From contig OZ220465.1 of assembly GCA_965115815.1 (NCBI GenBank), forward strand, positions 2,666,001 to 2,730,000: a DNA stretch of 64,000 bases, in the 5' to 3' direction. The notes under the pieces were generated by a model. That model did no database searches and had not been told where the DNA came from. It was given only the letters and a program-made list of their open reading frames with translations. This DNA comes from VXPW01 sp965115815. Lineage in GTDB: Bacteria > Pseudomonadota > Alphaproteobacteria > TMED109. The position numbers and the translations under genes are program-made. Numbering within the stretch: position 1 is the stretch's first letter; every line of letters starts with the position of its first letter. Positions 45,134-54,174 of the stretch are shown in pieces.

Positions 45134-46509
45134 CAGGCGGCGGCCGTTCCGGTCAGGCGTGCGACCACCACTTCCAGCGCGCTGGACCGGCTGCCCTTCA
45201 CCAACAGGACATCGCCGGCCCGCAGTTCGGCCGCCACCCGATCCGCGGCCGCCTCCGCATCCGCCGGCCGGTCCCCGGCGACGGCCGCCGGAAGCGTCCG
45301 GTGCAGCGCCGTCATCTCGGGGCCGACGCACCACACCCGGTCCACCCCTTCGAGCTGCCGCGCCAGACCCGCGTGCAGCGCAGCCGAGGCGCGGCCGAGT
45401 TCCTGCATGTCGCCCAGCACGGCCAGCCGCCGGCCCGGCGCCGGCGTGTCCCGCAGTTCCGCCAGCGCCGCGCCCATGGAGGCCGGATTGGCGTTGTAGC
45501 TGTCGTCGATCACCCACGCTTCGCCGCCCGGTAGCTGCACGGCGTGCCGCCGCCCCCGCCCCGCCAAGGGCTCCACGGCCGCCATCCGCTCACCGGCCAG
45601 TTCGGGAGGCACGCCCAGCACGCCCGCGACGCAACCCGCGGCGACGGCGTTCAGCGCCCAGTGGGCTCCGGACAGCCGCAGCCGATGGCAGTGGACGTTC
45701 CCGGCGAAACTCCAGCGATAGGTCAGCCCGGCAGGCGAGGGAGTCACGCCGAGCAGCCGCGCGTCCGCCTCCTTCCCGGTGCCGAAGGTGACCATGCGGG
45801 CGGCCCCGCCGGCGGCGGCCGTGCGCCGCAGCACATCCGCGCCCGGCGCGCCGGCGGGAAAGACGGCGATGCCCCTCGGCTTCAGGCCCTCGAAGACCTC
45901 CGCCTTCGCCTCGGCGATCCGGGACAGGCTGCCGAACGCCGCCAGATGCGCGGGCGCAATGCTCGTGATCAGCGCGAGGTCGGGGCGGACCAGATCGGCG
46001 AGCGGCCCGATCTCGCGCGGGCGGTTCATGCCGAGTTCCAGGATCGCGACCGCCGACGTCTCCGGCATGCGCGCCAGACTCAGCGGCACCCCGATCGCGT
46101 TGTTGTGGCTGGCGGCGCTGGCGTGCACGTCTCCCATCGGGGCCAGCGCCGCGCGGAGCAGTTCCTTGGTGCCGGTCTTGCCCACGCTGCCGGTGACGGC
46201 CACGATCCGGCCCCGCATGCGGTCGCGCGCGGCCCGACCCAAGTCGGCCAGCGCCCGCATTGGATCGTCGACCACCAGGCGGCGGTCGCCGGCGGGGGAC
46301 GGCCGCCGCACCATCACGGCCGCCGCCCCGCCCGCGAACGCCCGATCCAGAAAGGCGTGCCCGTCGGCATGCCGGCCGGCGAGAGCGACGAACAGGTCGC
46401 CGGCGATCAGCCGGCGGGTGTCGATCGCGACCCCGGAGGCGGCCCAGGAACCGGCGGCCCGGCCACCGGTCGCAGCCGCCGCGGCGGTCGAGGTCCAGAG
46501 CGGCGTCAC
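45133..46509 (-). CDS. murF: UDP-MurNAc-tripeptide--D-alanyl-D-alanine ligase
   Basis: 458 residues, GTG start overlapping the murE stop. GVAIDTRRLIAGDLFVAL, P-loop IVAVTGSVGKTGTKELL, ELGMNRPREIGPLA, INNIGPAHL-like TSIAPAHLAAFGS, and WVIDDSYNANPASMGAAL. It joins D-Ala-D-Ala (from Ddl) to the UDP-tripeptide. A much longer open frame extends upstream but lies on the murE gene and is not coding. Confidence 0.95.
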   Translation of the reverse strand: MTPLWTSTAAAAATGGRAAGSWAASGVAIDTRRLIAGDLFVALAGRHADGHAFLDRAFAGGAAAVMVRRPSPAGDRRLVVDDPMRALADLGRAARDRMRGRIVAVTGSVGKTGTKELLRAALAPMGDVHASAASHNNAIGVPLSLARMPETSAVAILELGMNRPREIGPLADLVRPDLALITSIAPAHLAAFGSLSRIAEAKAEVFEGLKPRGIAVFPAGAPGADVLRRTAAAGGAARMVTFGTGKEADARLLGVTPSPAGLTYRWSFAGNVHCHRLRLSGAHWALNAVAAGCVAGVLGVPPELAGERMAAVEPLAGRGRRHAVQLPGGEAWVIDDSYNANPASMGAALAELRDTPAPGRRLAVLGDMQELGRASAALHAGLARQLEGVDRVWCVGPEMTALHRTLPAAVAGDRPADAEAAADRVAAELRAGDVLLVKGSRSSALEVVVARLTGTAAA

Positions 46510-47978
46510 GGGGCCCGCCGTGCGACCAGCTCGCGCACGACCGCGCGGTCGTCGAACGGGGTTGCGACGCCCTGCGCGATCTGGACGGCCTCGTGGCCCT
46601 TGCCGGCGATCAGCAGCGCATCCCCGTCCCGAAGCAGGACGAGCGCCCGGGCGATGGCATCGCGGCGGTCGCCCACTTCCGTCGCCGCGGGGGCGCCGCG
46701 GCGGATCGCCGCCCGGATCGCGGCGGGATCTTCGGACCGCGGGTTGTCGTCGGTCACCGTCACGCGGTTGGCCCGGCCGGCCGCGATCGCTCCCATCAGG
46801 GCCCGCTTGCCTCGATCCCGGTCGCCGCCGCAGCCGAAGACGACATGCACGTCCCGCTGCACATGCGGCCGGAGCGCGTCCAGCGCGGCCGCCAGGGCCT
46901 CGGGCGTGTGCGCATAGTCGACGAAGATCGACGCCCCGCCCCTGGACGCCACCCGCTCCAGCCGTCCGGCCGGTGGGCGCAGGGACGCAAGGCCCGCGAA
47001 CGCCTCCTCCGGAGGCACGCCCGAGGCCACCGCCGCGACCAGCGCCGCCAAGCCGTTCTCGGCCTGGAACCCGCCCAGGGGTCCGAACGGCACGGTCCGG
47101 TCTCCGTCCGGCGTGGACAGGTGCAGCTGCTGGCCCCGATCGGTCGGCTGCGCCGACCGCAGCCGCCAGTCCGCGCCGGCCGCGCGCCCGTACGTCACCA
47201 CACGGACCTCCCGGCGCCGAACCGCGGCGAGGATGTCCTGGCCGGCCGTGCCGCGGTTGACGATCGCAGTGCCGCCCGGCCCGAGGAGCTCCGAGAAGAG
47301 GCGCCGCTTGGCCGCGCGGTACGCCGGTTCGGTTCCGTGGTAGTCGAGGTGGTCGCGCCCCAGGGTGGTCAGGATGGCCATCGAGAGGTCGACACCGTCC
47401 AACCGGCGCTGGTCGAGGCCGTGCGAGGACGCTTCCAGCACCACCCGGTCGATGCCGGCCCGCGCGAGCGATGCCAGCCGGGCATGCAGCGCGACCGGAT
47501 CCGGCGTGGTCAGGACCGGCCCGGCCGGGAGGTCGCCCGAAGCGTCTCCGGTCCGCACGCCCAGCGTCCCGATCTCGGCGGCCGGACGACCGTCCCGTCG
47601 CCAGAGTGCGGCCAGGAAATGCGCCGTCGAGGTCTTGCCGTTGGTGCCGGTGACGGCGACCACCGTGTCGGGCTGCAATCCGTAGAAGGCGGCCGCCATC
47701 CGAGCGAGACGGCGGCGCGGAACCGGGTCCGGCACCGCGCGCAGACCGAGCGCTTCGGTCCGGAGCGCGACCGCCGGCGGCACCAAGGCCGCGACGGCTC
47801 CGCGCTGCCCGGCTTCCTCCAGGAATTCGGCGCCGTCCCGCCGCCCGCCCGGCAGAGCCGCGAACAGATAGCCGGGTCGGAGCGACCGGGAATCCGCATC
47901 CAGTCCGTGAATCTCGGGATCCGGACCGCCGGGCGGCAGCGGCCGCCCGGTCCGGGCAGCGAGTTCGGTCAGCCGCAT
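46506..47978 (-). CDS. murE: UDP-MurNAc-dipeptide--meso-diaminopimelate ligase
   Basis: 490 residues. DSRSLRPGYLFAALPG, P-loop VVAVTGTNGKTSTAHFLA, EASSHGLDQRRLDGV, LGRDHLDYHGT with the carbamylated-lysine region, FVDYAHTPEAL, and the specificity motif VTDDNPRSEDP. DNPR marks enzymes that add meso-diaminopimelate rather than lysine, so the wall is of the Gram-negative A1-gamma type. It begins 11 bases after ftsI, with an ATG inside the leader codons VVMRLTEL. Confidence 0.96.
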   Translation of the reverse strand: MRLTELAARTGRPLPPGGPDPEIHGLDADSRSLRPGYLFAALPGGRRDGAEFLEEAGQRGAVAALVPPAVALRTEALGLRAVPDPVPRRRLARMAAAFYGLQPDTVVAVTGTNGKTSTAHFLAALWRRDGRPAAEIGTLGVRTGDASGDLPAGPVLTTPDPVALHARLASLARAGIDRVVLEASSHGLDQRRLDGVDLSMAILTTLGRDHLDYHGTEPAYRAAKRRLFSELLGPGGTAIVNRGTAGQDILAAVRRREVRVVTYGRAAGADWRLRSAQPTDRGQQLHLSTPDGDRTVPFGPLGGFQAENGLAALVAAVASGVPPEEAFAGLASLRPPAGRLERVASRGGASIFVDYAHTPEALAAALDALRPHVQRDVHVVFGCGGDRDRGKRALMGAIAAGRANRVTVTDDNPRSEDPAAIRAAIRRGAPAATEVGDRRDAIARALVLLRDGDALLIAGKGHEAVQIAQGVATPFDDRAVVRELVARRAP

Positions 47979-47989
47979 GACCACCGCGC

Positions 47990-49666
47990 CTACCGCCAAG
48001 CCACCTGGGCGATGGAGAACGGCGCCGGCGCTTCCTGCGGCGCCGGCGGCACACCCAACAGCGGCGCCACGCCGGCCACGACCTCGCCTGCGAGCGGCGC
48101 CGCGTTCCAGCCGGCCGTGGCAAATCCGTGGGTTCCGGGGGCCGCCTTGGGTTCGTCGAGGAGCACGACCACGACATAGCGCGGCGCACGCATGGGAAAC
48201 GCCGCGACGAACGAGTTGGTCCGGGCCCCCCGCCGGTACCGGCCGTCCACCACCTTCTGGGCGGTACCGGTCTTGCCGCCGATCTCGTAGTTGCCGACAT
48301 CGGCCAGGCCCGCGGTTCCGTGCAGCACGACCTGACGCAGAAGCGTGCGCATCTGGCGAACGGTCGACGGGCGGAACACGTGCTCGGTCCTGCGCGGCGC
48401 CCCGGTCCGCTGCAGGCGCGGCGCGCGGTACTGGCCGTCGCCCACCACCGCCGCCGTCGCGGCCGCCAGATGCATCGGCGAGACGGCAATGCCGTGGCCG
48501 AACGCCACGGTCGCCCGCTCCAGCAGGCTCCAGTCGGCCGGGAGGCGGGGCGGGGCCGTCCGGAGCCCGGCACCCCGAATCTCCTGCAGGAGCCCCAGAC
48601 GCCCCAGGTACTTCCGATGCGCCTCTTCTCCCAGCACCTCGGCCACGCGCACCGTGCCGATATTGGACGAGTGCACCAGCACCTCGGACAGCCGCAGCGT
48701 CCGCTCCTCGGGGTGATAGTCGCTGATCGTGTGTCCGCGAATCCGGATCGGTTCGGTGGCGTCGAAGCGTGAATCGAGGGCGGAGCGCCCCGAATCCAGC
48801 GCCGCCGCGACCGTAAACGCCTTGAAGGTCGAGCCCATCTCGAAGACGCCGTGCGTCCCGAGGTCCAACAGGGCCGGATGCTCCGCCTCCCGAAGTCGGT
48901 TCGGGTCGAAGTCGGGCAGCGAAACCGAGGCGAGCACGTCGCCGGAAGCGATGTCCAGGACGATCCCCGCCGCCGCCGCCGCACGGAACCGTTCCATGGC
49001 GTCCTGCAGACGGTCCCGCAGCACGTACTGCACCCGAAGGTCGAGGGTCAGGTACACGGGACCCGCGCGCAGGGCCGGGTCGCCGATGCGCTCGAATCCG
49101 GCCTGCGGACGACCGTCGATGTCGACGTACCCGACCGCGTGCGCCGTCAGGCGACCCTGGGGATAGACCCGGCGCCGCTCTTCGCGAACGTGGAGGCCCG
49201 GCGAACCGATGTGCATGGCCCGCTCGGCCCGGGTGGGGCCGGCATGGCGCCGGATCCACAGGAACTGCCGGCCCTCGCGCCGGGCGGCTGCGATCCGCTG
49301 CGCCAGCCGCCCCGCGTCGAGCTCGGAAAAGACGCCGCCCAGCTGCGCCGCCAGCCACCCGGGATCCCGCACGTGGGCGGGATTGACCCAGATCGACGGG
49401 ACCGGAACTGTTGTCGCCAGCAGGGTTCCGTGCCGGTCGAAGATCTCGCCGCGCACCGGAATCCCGCCGGCCGCAGTCACCGGACGAGAGGCGGGCCCGC
49501 CGGACACCGCGACCTCGCCGAGGCGCAGGCCGACAGCGACGAACGCGATGGCCAGCATGGTCATGGCGGCCCGCAGCCGCTCCCCCGTCCGTTCGGACCG
49601 GCTCCGGCCCCGCTGCCAGAGGCTGACCACCGGTTCCCGGCGGTACTTCCTCCAGCGCCGTCTCAT
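47990..49666 (-). CDS. ftsI: Septal peptidoglycan transpeptidase FtsI (PBP3)
   Basis: 558 residues. A basic cytoplasmic tail and one membrane segment (AAMTMLAIAFVAVGLRL) are followed by the pedestal domain (RGEIFDRHGTLLATTVPVPSIWVNP). The transpeptidase domain has EMGSTFKAFTVAAAL (SxxK nucleophile), LVHSSNIGTVRVAEVLG (SxN) and GNYEIGGKTGTAQKVVDG (KTG). It crosslinks septal wall with FtsW. ATG overlaps the ftsL stop (ATGA). It ends in TAG. Confidence 0.96.
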   Translation of the reverse strand: MRRRWRKYRREPVVSLWQRGRSRSERTGERLRAAMTMLAIAFVAVGLRLGEVAVSGGPASRPVTAAGGIPVRGEIFDRHGTLLATTVPVPSIWVNPAHVRDPGWLAAQLGGVFSELDAGRLAQRIAAARREGRQFLWIRRHAGPTRAERAMHIGSPGLHVREERRRVYPQGRLTAHAVGYVDIDGRPQAGFERIGDPALRAGPVYLTLDLRVQYVLRDRLQDAMERFRAAAAAGIVLDIASGDVLASVSLPDFDPNRLREAEHPALLDLGTHGVFEMGSTFKAFTVAAALDSGRSALDSRFDATEPIRIRGHTISDYHPEERTLRLSEVLVHSSNIGTVRVAEVLGEEAHRKYLGRLGLLQEIRGAGLRTAPPRLPADWSLLERATVAFGHGIAVSPMHLAAATAAVVGDGQYRAPRLQRTGAPRRTEHVFRPSTVRQMRTLLRQVVLHGTAGLADVGNYEIGGKTGTAQKVVDGRYRRGARTNSFVAAFPMRAPRYVVVVLLDEPKAAPGTHGFATAGWNAAPLAGEVVAGVAPLLGVPPAPQEAPAPFSIAQVAWR

Positions 49667-49995
49667 CGGGCCGCTCCTGCGGACGGGCCGCCCGGCCCGA
49701 GCACGTCAACAAGGTCGGCCGGCCGGCTGATCGGGCGCGGGCCGAGATCCAGGTACTTCCGGGCCAGCCGGGTCAGCCGTTCGGGCCGATTCAGGCGCGA
49801 CCACTCCGCCGCCAACCGGTCCATGCCGGCGAGCAGTTCCTCCTCCCGGGCGTGCAGCACGGCCCGGCGGGCCTCTTCGGCCCGACCCTGGTGGCGCAAC
49901 CAGACGGTGCCGGTGCCCAGCACCGTCGCGGCCCCCACCGACAGGCACAGCCAGAAGCCCATCAGGCGGCCCAGCCGCAGGACCCACGCGAACAT
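49663..49995 (-). CDS. ftsL: Cell division protein FtsL
   Basis: 110 residues. One N-terminal transmembrane segment (LMGFWLCLSVGAATVLGTGTVWL), then a coiled-coil stretch (AEEARRAVLHAREEELLAGMDRL) and a short C-terminal part with RLTRLARKYLDLGP. Position between rsmH and ftsI is diagnostic even though FtsL sequences are poorly conserved. It starts on the base where the rsmH stop ends. Confidence 0.88.
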   Translation of the reverse strand: MFAWVLRLGRLMGFWLCLSVGAATVLGTGTVWLRHQGRAEEARRAVLHAREEELLAGMDRLAAEWSRLNRPERLTRLARKYLDLGPRPISRPADLVDVLGPGGPSAGAAR

Positions 49996-50975
49996 CAGGC
50001 GGCCGACGACAGGACGGCCGCCGCCGTCCGGACCGCGGTCCGGAGTCGGGCCGACCGGGCCCGGGGATTCCGGCCCTGTTCGGCCGGGCCGGGCCGGACG
50101 GGGTCGGACTGCGACAGCCGGAACGTCGGCGCCGCCACCGGATCCCGGACCGGCAGGTGGCGATGGGACCGGGGCGCCCGGGCCGACCGTTCGATCAGGA
50201 ACCGCTTGACCATCCGGTCTTCCAGCGAATGAAACGATACGACGGCCAGAACCGCGCCTTCGGCCAGCAGCCGCTCGGCATCCCGCAGGGCTGCCCGCAG
50301 CTCACCGAGCTCGTCGTTGACGGCGATGCGCAGCGCCTGAAAGGTCCGCGTCGCCGCATCGGTCGCGCGCGGCCCCCCGGGCACGGCCGCTCGGACCACG
50401 GCCGCGAGTTCCGCCGTCCGCGCGAACGGGCGGGCGCCGACCATCGCGCGTGCGATCCGGCGGGCGTACCGTTCCTCGCCCCCCGTCCGCAGCACGCCGG
50501 CCAGTTCGGACTCGGAGAGGACGTTGACCAAGTCGGCGGCGGTTGGGCCGACCCCGTCCATCCGCATGTCGAGCGGACCGTCCCGCCGGAACGAGAATCC
50601 GCGCTCGGCATCGTCCAGCTGCGGTGACGAGACGCCCAAGTCAAACACGATGCCGCCGTCCACGACCCGCACACCGAGCGGCGATAGGGCCTCGACCAGC
50701 CGCCCGAACCGCGCCTGCAGAAAGTCGAACCGACCCGAATACCGCTCCGCCAGCCCCGCTGCAGCCGGCTGCGCATCGGGGTCGCGGTCCACGGCGATCA
50801 CCCGGCAGTCGGCCGCCTCCAGCAGCGCGGCGGTCACCCCGCCGCGCCCGAACGTAGCGTCGACGTACAGCGCTCCGTCCGCTGGATGCAGCTTCCGGAG
50901 AAGCTCGGCAAGCAGGACCGGCACGTGGGTCATGGCCGTCGGGCCAGGCCGAAGGGAGGAAAGGGACATGCCCAC
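49995..50975 (-). CDS. rsmH: 16S rRNA (cytosine-1402-N4) methyltransferase
   Basis: 326 residues. THVPVLLAELL, SAM-binding YVDATFGRGGVTAALLE, FDLGVSSPQLDDAERGFSFRRDGPLDMRMD, FQALRIAVNDELGEL and AVVSFHSLEDRMVKRFL are all RsmH hallmarks. It methylates C1402 of 16S rRNA. The start is ambiguous: GTG 50975 is chosen because an AGGA site overlapping the mraZ stop lies nine bases before it. ATG 50969 and ATG 50933 (MTHVPVLL, closest to usual RsmH length) are alternatives. Confidence 0.95.
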   Translation of the reverse strand: MGMSLSSLRPGPTAMTHVPVLLAELLRKLHPADGALYVDATFGRGGVTAALLEAADCRVIAVDRDPDAQPAAAGLAERYSGRFDFLQARFGRLVEALSPLGVRVVDGGIVFDLGVSSPQLDDAERGFSFRRDGPLDMRMDGVGPTAADLVNVLSESELAGVLRTGGEERYARRIARAMVGARPFARTAELAAVVRAAVPGGPRATDAATRTFQALRIAVNDELGELRAALRDAERLLAEGAVLAVVSFHSLEDRMVKRFLIERSARAPRSHRHLPVRDPVAAPTFRLSQSDPVRPGPAEQGRNPRARSARLRTAVRTAAAVLSSAA

Positions 50976-50987
50976 GTGCCGGCGTTC

Positions 50988-51545
50988 CTAGAGCCCGGGC
51001 CCCGGATCGTTGTCGACCCTCTCGGCTTCGGCCGCGGCCGCGGCCAAGAAGCCCGCCACCTGGTCCGGGTGGAGGATGTAGAACCGGTCGCCGGCCCCCA
51101 GCAGCACGGCGTCCTGCGGCCGCCGGGCGGGACGACGCTTCCTGCCGGCGCGGTCCGGATTCCGATCCGGATCCGGATCCGGGTTCCCGGTCAGGGTCAG
51201 CCCGGCCACCGTCAAGGCCTCCAGCGGAAGCTGGACGCGCCCCTCGGGATCGACCGGCAGGGCGGCATACGCATGGAAATGGTGGAGGCCGAGCAGGCCC
51301 CGCCGGTGCTGGGAAAGATCGGTCCGGCCGGCGTGCTCGGAATTCCTTCGACGCAGGTCCGACTGCGTCACGCATTCGATCGCGGCCGACCCGCCCTCCG
51401 CCGTCGCCGGCGTGACGTACAGATGCGGGGAGTCGTCCGACCGGAACTCCGAACGCCAGCGGGCCGGAATGCTGATCCGCCCCTTCGCATCGATCCGGTG
51501 GGTGAACGCGCCGGCGAAGAAGGCATGGACACCGTCCTCTTGCAT
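50988..51545 (-). CDS. mraZ: Transcriptional regulator MraZ
   Basis: 185 residues, longer than the usual 145-155. Two AbrB/SpoVT-type half domains: FTHRIDAKGRISIPARWR (about residue 14) and LPVDPEGRVQLPLEAL (about 98). Between the second domain and the C-terminus is an insert rich in Asp, Pro and Arg (NPDPDPDRNPDRAGRKRR), encoded by a short GATCCG-type repeat at 51165-51190. MraZ binds TGGGA boxes in front of its own operon, and such boxes are present here at 51594-51628. Confidence 0.95.
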   Translation of the reverse strand: MQEDGVHAFFAGAFTHRIDAKGRISIPARWRSEFRSDDSPHLYVTPATAEGGSAAIECVTQSDLRRRNSEHAGRTDLSQHRRGLLGLHHFHAYAALPVDPEGRVQLPLEALTVAGLTLTGNPDPDPDRNPDRAGRKRRPARRPQDAVLLGAGDRFYILHPDQVAGFLAAAAAEAERVDNDPGPGL

Positions 51546-51593
51546 CGCTCGGCCCCTTGGCGTGGACAGTGTCGTCCCGCTACCTGTGCGGTA

Positions 51594-51628
51594 TGGGAAG
51601 ACATGGGATCCTATGTCCATTCATGGGA
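51594..51628. promoter_or_regulatory. MraZ operator boxes
   Basis: TGGGA occurs at 51594, 51604 and 51624, with a degenerate TGTCC at 51614: four positions with exact 10-bp spacing (TGGGA plus 5-bp spacer), the known MraZ target format. They overlap the promoter -10 and spacer, which fits autorepression. Confidence 0.8.
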
Positions 51629-51636
51629 AACGTCAA
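51608..51636 (-). promoter_or_regulatory. Promoter of the mraZ-fts operon
   Basis: On the minus strand TTGACG (51636-51631), 17-bp spacer, TAGGAT (51613-51608). Close to the sigma70 consensus. The leader to the mraZ start is about 55 bases. Confidence 0.7.
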
Positions 51637-51747
51637 CGATAACCTCCAGAATTGCTTGAATTTCCTTTGATCTTTCTTTGTTCCTGATTCTGCCCTCAGA
51701 GGGGCTCCGGACCGGGAACCGGCCCGGCCGGCGGATCGCGGGAAGCC

Positions 51748-52112
51748 GGTCAGACGGCCTGTAAGCCGGGTTCTGTCGAGGATGGCCATTCATCTGGGGC
51801 GCGCGTTGCCGCGTGCCTCGTGCGACCGGCCCGGACGGAGGCGGAAACCCCCTCGACCTGAGATCAGGTCACGCCGTCCCTATTCGGTCTTGCTCCCGGT
51901 GGGGTTTGCCGTGCCATCTCCGTCGCCGGAGATGCGGTGCGCCCTTACCGCACCGTTTCACCCTTACCGGCGCGCAGGCGCGCCGGCGGTTTCCTTTCTG
52001 CGGCACTTTCCCTGGAGTCGCCTCCGCCGGGCGTTACCCGGCACCGTGTTTCCGTGGAGCCCGGACTTTCCTCTCCCGGGCGCGCCGGGAGCAGCCATCC
52101 GGCCGTCTGACC
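51748..52112 (-). ncRNA. rnpB: RNase P RNA (bacterial class A)
   Basis: About 365 nt. The 5' segment GGTCAGACGGCC pairs perfectly with the 3' segment GGCCGTCTGACC (helix P1). Conserved blocks are present in order: GAGGAAAGTCCGGGCTCC near the 5' end, the AGGGTGAAACGGTGCGGTAAG core and GACAGAACCCGGCTTA near the 3' end. It is the catalytic RNA that matures tRNA 5' ends. It lies between the amidase gene and mraZ, the usual alphaproteobacterial place. Confidence 0.97.
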
Positions 52113-52117
52113 CGCCC

Positions 52118-52146
52118 ATTCAACGGGACGGTCCGAATCCGGTCAA
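52118..52146 (-). promoter_or_regulatory. Promoter of rnpB
   Basis: Minus strand TTGACC (52146-52141), 17-bp spacer, TTGAAT (52123-52118). The RNA 5' end predicted from helix P1 is six bases downstream, which fits well. Confidence 0.75.
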
Positions 52147-52187
52147 GGGCCGCCCGCCTAGCCCCGCGCCGGCCCCGCCGGAATCCG

Positions 52188-52985
52188 CTACCGGGAAATC
52201 TGCGCGACCGCTTCGATCAGTGCTCGGGTCTCTGGGTCGGCGTAGCCGTCCACGCCCCGCGGCCGGAAGCGCCGCTGGAAGGCAGCCACGACGGCCTCGG
52301 TCAGGGGGTCGAACCTGCCGTTCGCCTCCACTCCGTAGCCGATGGTCCGGAGATTCCGCTGGAGTTCGGCGATTCCGGCCCGGACACCGAAGGAACCCGG
52401 GGTCAGGCTGAGCCGCCGCTCCTGTTCCTCCAGCAGGTCCTCAGGATCGTCCGTCACGCCCAGCCCGCGATCCGGAAAGTCCAGCACTTCTTCCGGCCAG
52501 ATACTGAAGCCGGATCGTGCAAGCCGTTTCCACGGGAACAGCTCCCCCGGATCCTGCTTGCGTTCCGGGGCAAGGTCGGAATGGCCGATCAGGTCGCAGG
52601 GCCGCAGTCCATGATGCCGGAAGGTGTCGTCCAGAATCTCCTCCAGCGTGTCGATCTGTGCGCCCGGATACGGCCGGTACCCGAAATCGTGCCCGGGGTT
52701 GACCAGCTCGATCCCGATCGAGACGCCGTTGACGTCATGCCAGTCGTGCCACGACCCCACGCCCGCGTGCCAGGCCCTCCGGTCATCCGGAACCAGACGG
52801 TACGGGGTGCCGTCCTCGTCGATCATCCAGTGGGCGCTGACCCCGGACCCGAGCTGCGTGAGGGTGCGCAGGGCCGCGCCGGCAGTCGCCATGCCCGTGA
52901 AGTGCACCACGACGAGTTCGATGTCCGCGCCGGTCGGGCGGGTATTGAAATTGGGCGACCAGACTTCCCGAGGCGTGCGGGTCAT
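52188..52985 (-). CDS. N-acetylmuramoyl-L-alanine amidase (AmpD/AmiD type)
   Basis: 265 residues. Amidase_2 domain: IELVVVHFTGM (first zinc His), AWHAGVGSWHDWHDVNGVSIGIELVNPGHD, and CDLIGHSDLAPERKQDPGELFPW (zinc His and Asp). A C-terminal peptidoglycan-binding repeat (LQRNLRTIGYGVEANGRFDPLT through FRPRGVDGYADPETRALI) follows. It cleaves the amide between MurNAc (or anhydro-MurNAc) and L-Ala for wall recycling. No signal peptide is seen, favouring a cytoplasmic AmpD-like role. ATG overlaps the upstream stop (ATGA). Confidence 0.93.
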   Translation of the reverse strand: MTRTPREVWSPNFNTRPTGADIELVVVHFTGMATAGAALRTLTQLGSGVSAHWMIDEDGTPYRLVPDDRRAWHAGVGSWHDWHDVNGVSIGIELVNPGHDFGYRPYPGAQIDTLEEILDDTFRHHGLRPCDLIGHSDLAPERKQDPGELFPWKRLARSGFSIWPEEVLDFPDRGLGVTDDPEDLLEEQERRLSLTPGSFGVRAGIAELQRNLRTIGYGVEANGRFDPLTEAVVAAFQRRFRPRGVDGYADPETRALIEAVAQISR

Positions 52986-53761
52986 CGGCGGGCCCGGCTC
53001 TTCATGATCGACTCGTACGCGGCGTTGATGGCGGCCAAACGCTCGGTGGCATGCTCGAGCAGCTCGTCGGGCAGTCCCTTGGAGACCAGGTGGTCGGGGT
53101 GGAACTTGCGCACCAGACGCCGGTGAGCAGCTCGGATTTCGCTCTCGGATGCAGTCGGAGCCAGGCCCAGCACCTCGAAGTCCGACCGGTTGCCGCCCGG
53201 CACCCCATCGTCGGCGCCCGTCTGGTGTCGGGCCCGGATCGAGGCAATGTCCGCATCGGCGAACCCGAAAACGCGGCCGATGTCCCGAATGACGCGCTCT
53301 TCGTCGGGATGCCACACACCGTCGGCCGCCGCGATCGCATACAGGCAGTCCAGGATCTGCTCGCACCGTTCGTCCCGCGGCCCCAGGATCGAAGCCAGCT
53401 GCCGGGCATAGGGCTCGTAGCCGCCGGCCGACCGGCGGGCCTCGTTGTAGATGGCGGCCACCCGCGCCCGGTCGTGCGAGGGAAAGTGGAAGACCCGGCG
53501 AAAGGCCCGGATTTCGTCCGTGGTCACGCGTCCGTCGGCCTTGGCGACCTTCGCCGCAAGCGCGATGAGTCCGATCGCGAACGCGGCCTGCGTTTTTTCC
53601 TGCCCGCCGCGCACCGCAGCCTCCGCGCCCGCCAGCGTCCGCCGCTCGCTCTCGCGGAAGCGGTCGAAGAGGTGCCCACCCCCGGCGCCGATGAGTGCGC
53701 CGATCGGCCCGCCGATCGCAAGGCCCAGCGTGCCGCCCAGCAGCGTGCCCAAAAACGCCAT
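52982..53761 (-). CDS. TerB/DjlA-like co-chaperone with J domain
   Basis: 259 residues. A glycine-rich hydrophobic N-terminus (LGTLLGGTLGLAIGGPIGALIGA) could anchor it in the membrane. A TerB-like helical domain follows (AAKVAKADGRVTTDEIRAFRRVF and AAADGVWHPDEERVIRDIGRVF). The C-terminal J domain is DFEVLGLAPTASESEIRAAHRR with the HPD tripeptide in KFHPDHL. DjlA-like proteins stimulate DnaK. Co-transcribed with the amidase gene. Confidence 0.92.
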   Translation of the reverse strand: MAFLGTLLGGTLGLAIGGPIGALIGAGGGHLFDRFRESERRTLAGAEAAVRGGQEKTQAAFAIGLIALAAKVAKADGRVTTDEIRAFRRVFHFPSHDRARVAAIYNEARRSAGGYEPYARQLASILGPRDERCEQILDCLYAIAAADGVWHPDEERVIRDIGRVFGFADADIASIRARHQTGADDGVPGGNRSDFEVLGLAPTASESEIRAAHRRLVRKFHPDHLVSKGLPDELLEHATERLAAINAAYESIMKSRARR

Positions 53762-54123
53762 CGCATCCGCCCACAGCGCGTTCCGTCGACGATCACGCAG
53801 CCCAGACCGCCGGCCCGCCGCGGACGCACGCGGATTCTAGTCCCGGTAACGGGCTTGACAAACCCTCCAGCACCGCGCGCCCGGCCGCCTGACCGCCGAC
53901 CCCACCTCCGCGGGGTCGATCACCTCGTCCGGATCCGGGCCCCGGCTCCCCCGAGCGGTCGTCCGCACACCGCGTGCGGCCGCACCGGGGAACGTCGGCG
54001 CGCGTCCGGCCTCCGGGCCGGCACCGGTTCCCGTCGAGAGCCCTCTGCCCGTCCGGCCCTGCCGTCGTTCGATACGGACGGCGTCTCTCAGAGCCTGTGC
54101 GGAAACCGTTGACCCCTGTTTAA
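53762..54123. other. Intergenic region with a solo IS427-type end
   Basis: No gene recognised upstream of the dnaJ-like gene. Its promoter should lie just above 53762. At 54090-54108 AGAGCCTGTGCGGAAACC is the terminal sequence of the IS427-type elements at 3384 and 25099, without the rest of an element. Confidence 0.5.
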
Positions 54124-54174
54124 CCCGAAGTTCCAGAGCCGATCAGACGTACGTATCGGATAGAAATGACATTC
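54124..54174. mobile_element. IS1634-type end fragment
   Basis: CCGAAGTTCCAGAGCCGATC and the following bases repeat 56302-56352, the terminal region beside the IS1634-type pseudogene. It breaks off at the family D element. Confidence 0.6.

Noticed and set aside
46510..48984. Upstream extension of the murF frame to more than 1200 codons
   Set aside because: It lies on murE and ftsI in another frame, is Arg/Pro rich, and arises from GC bias.
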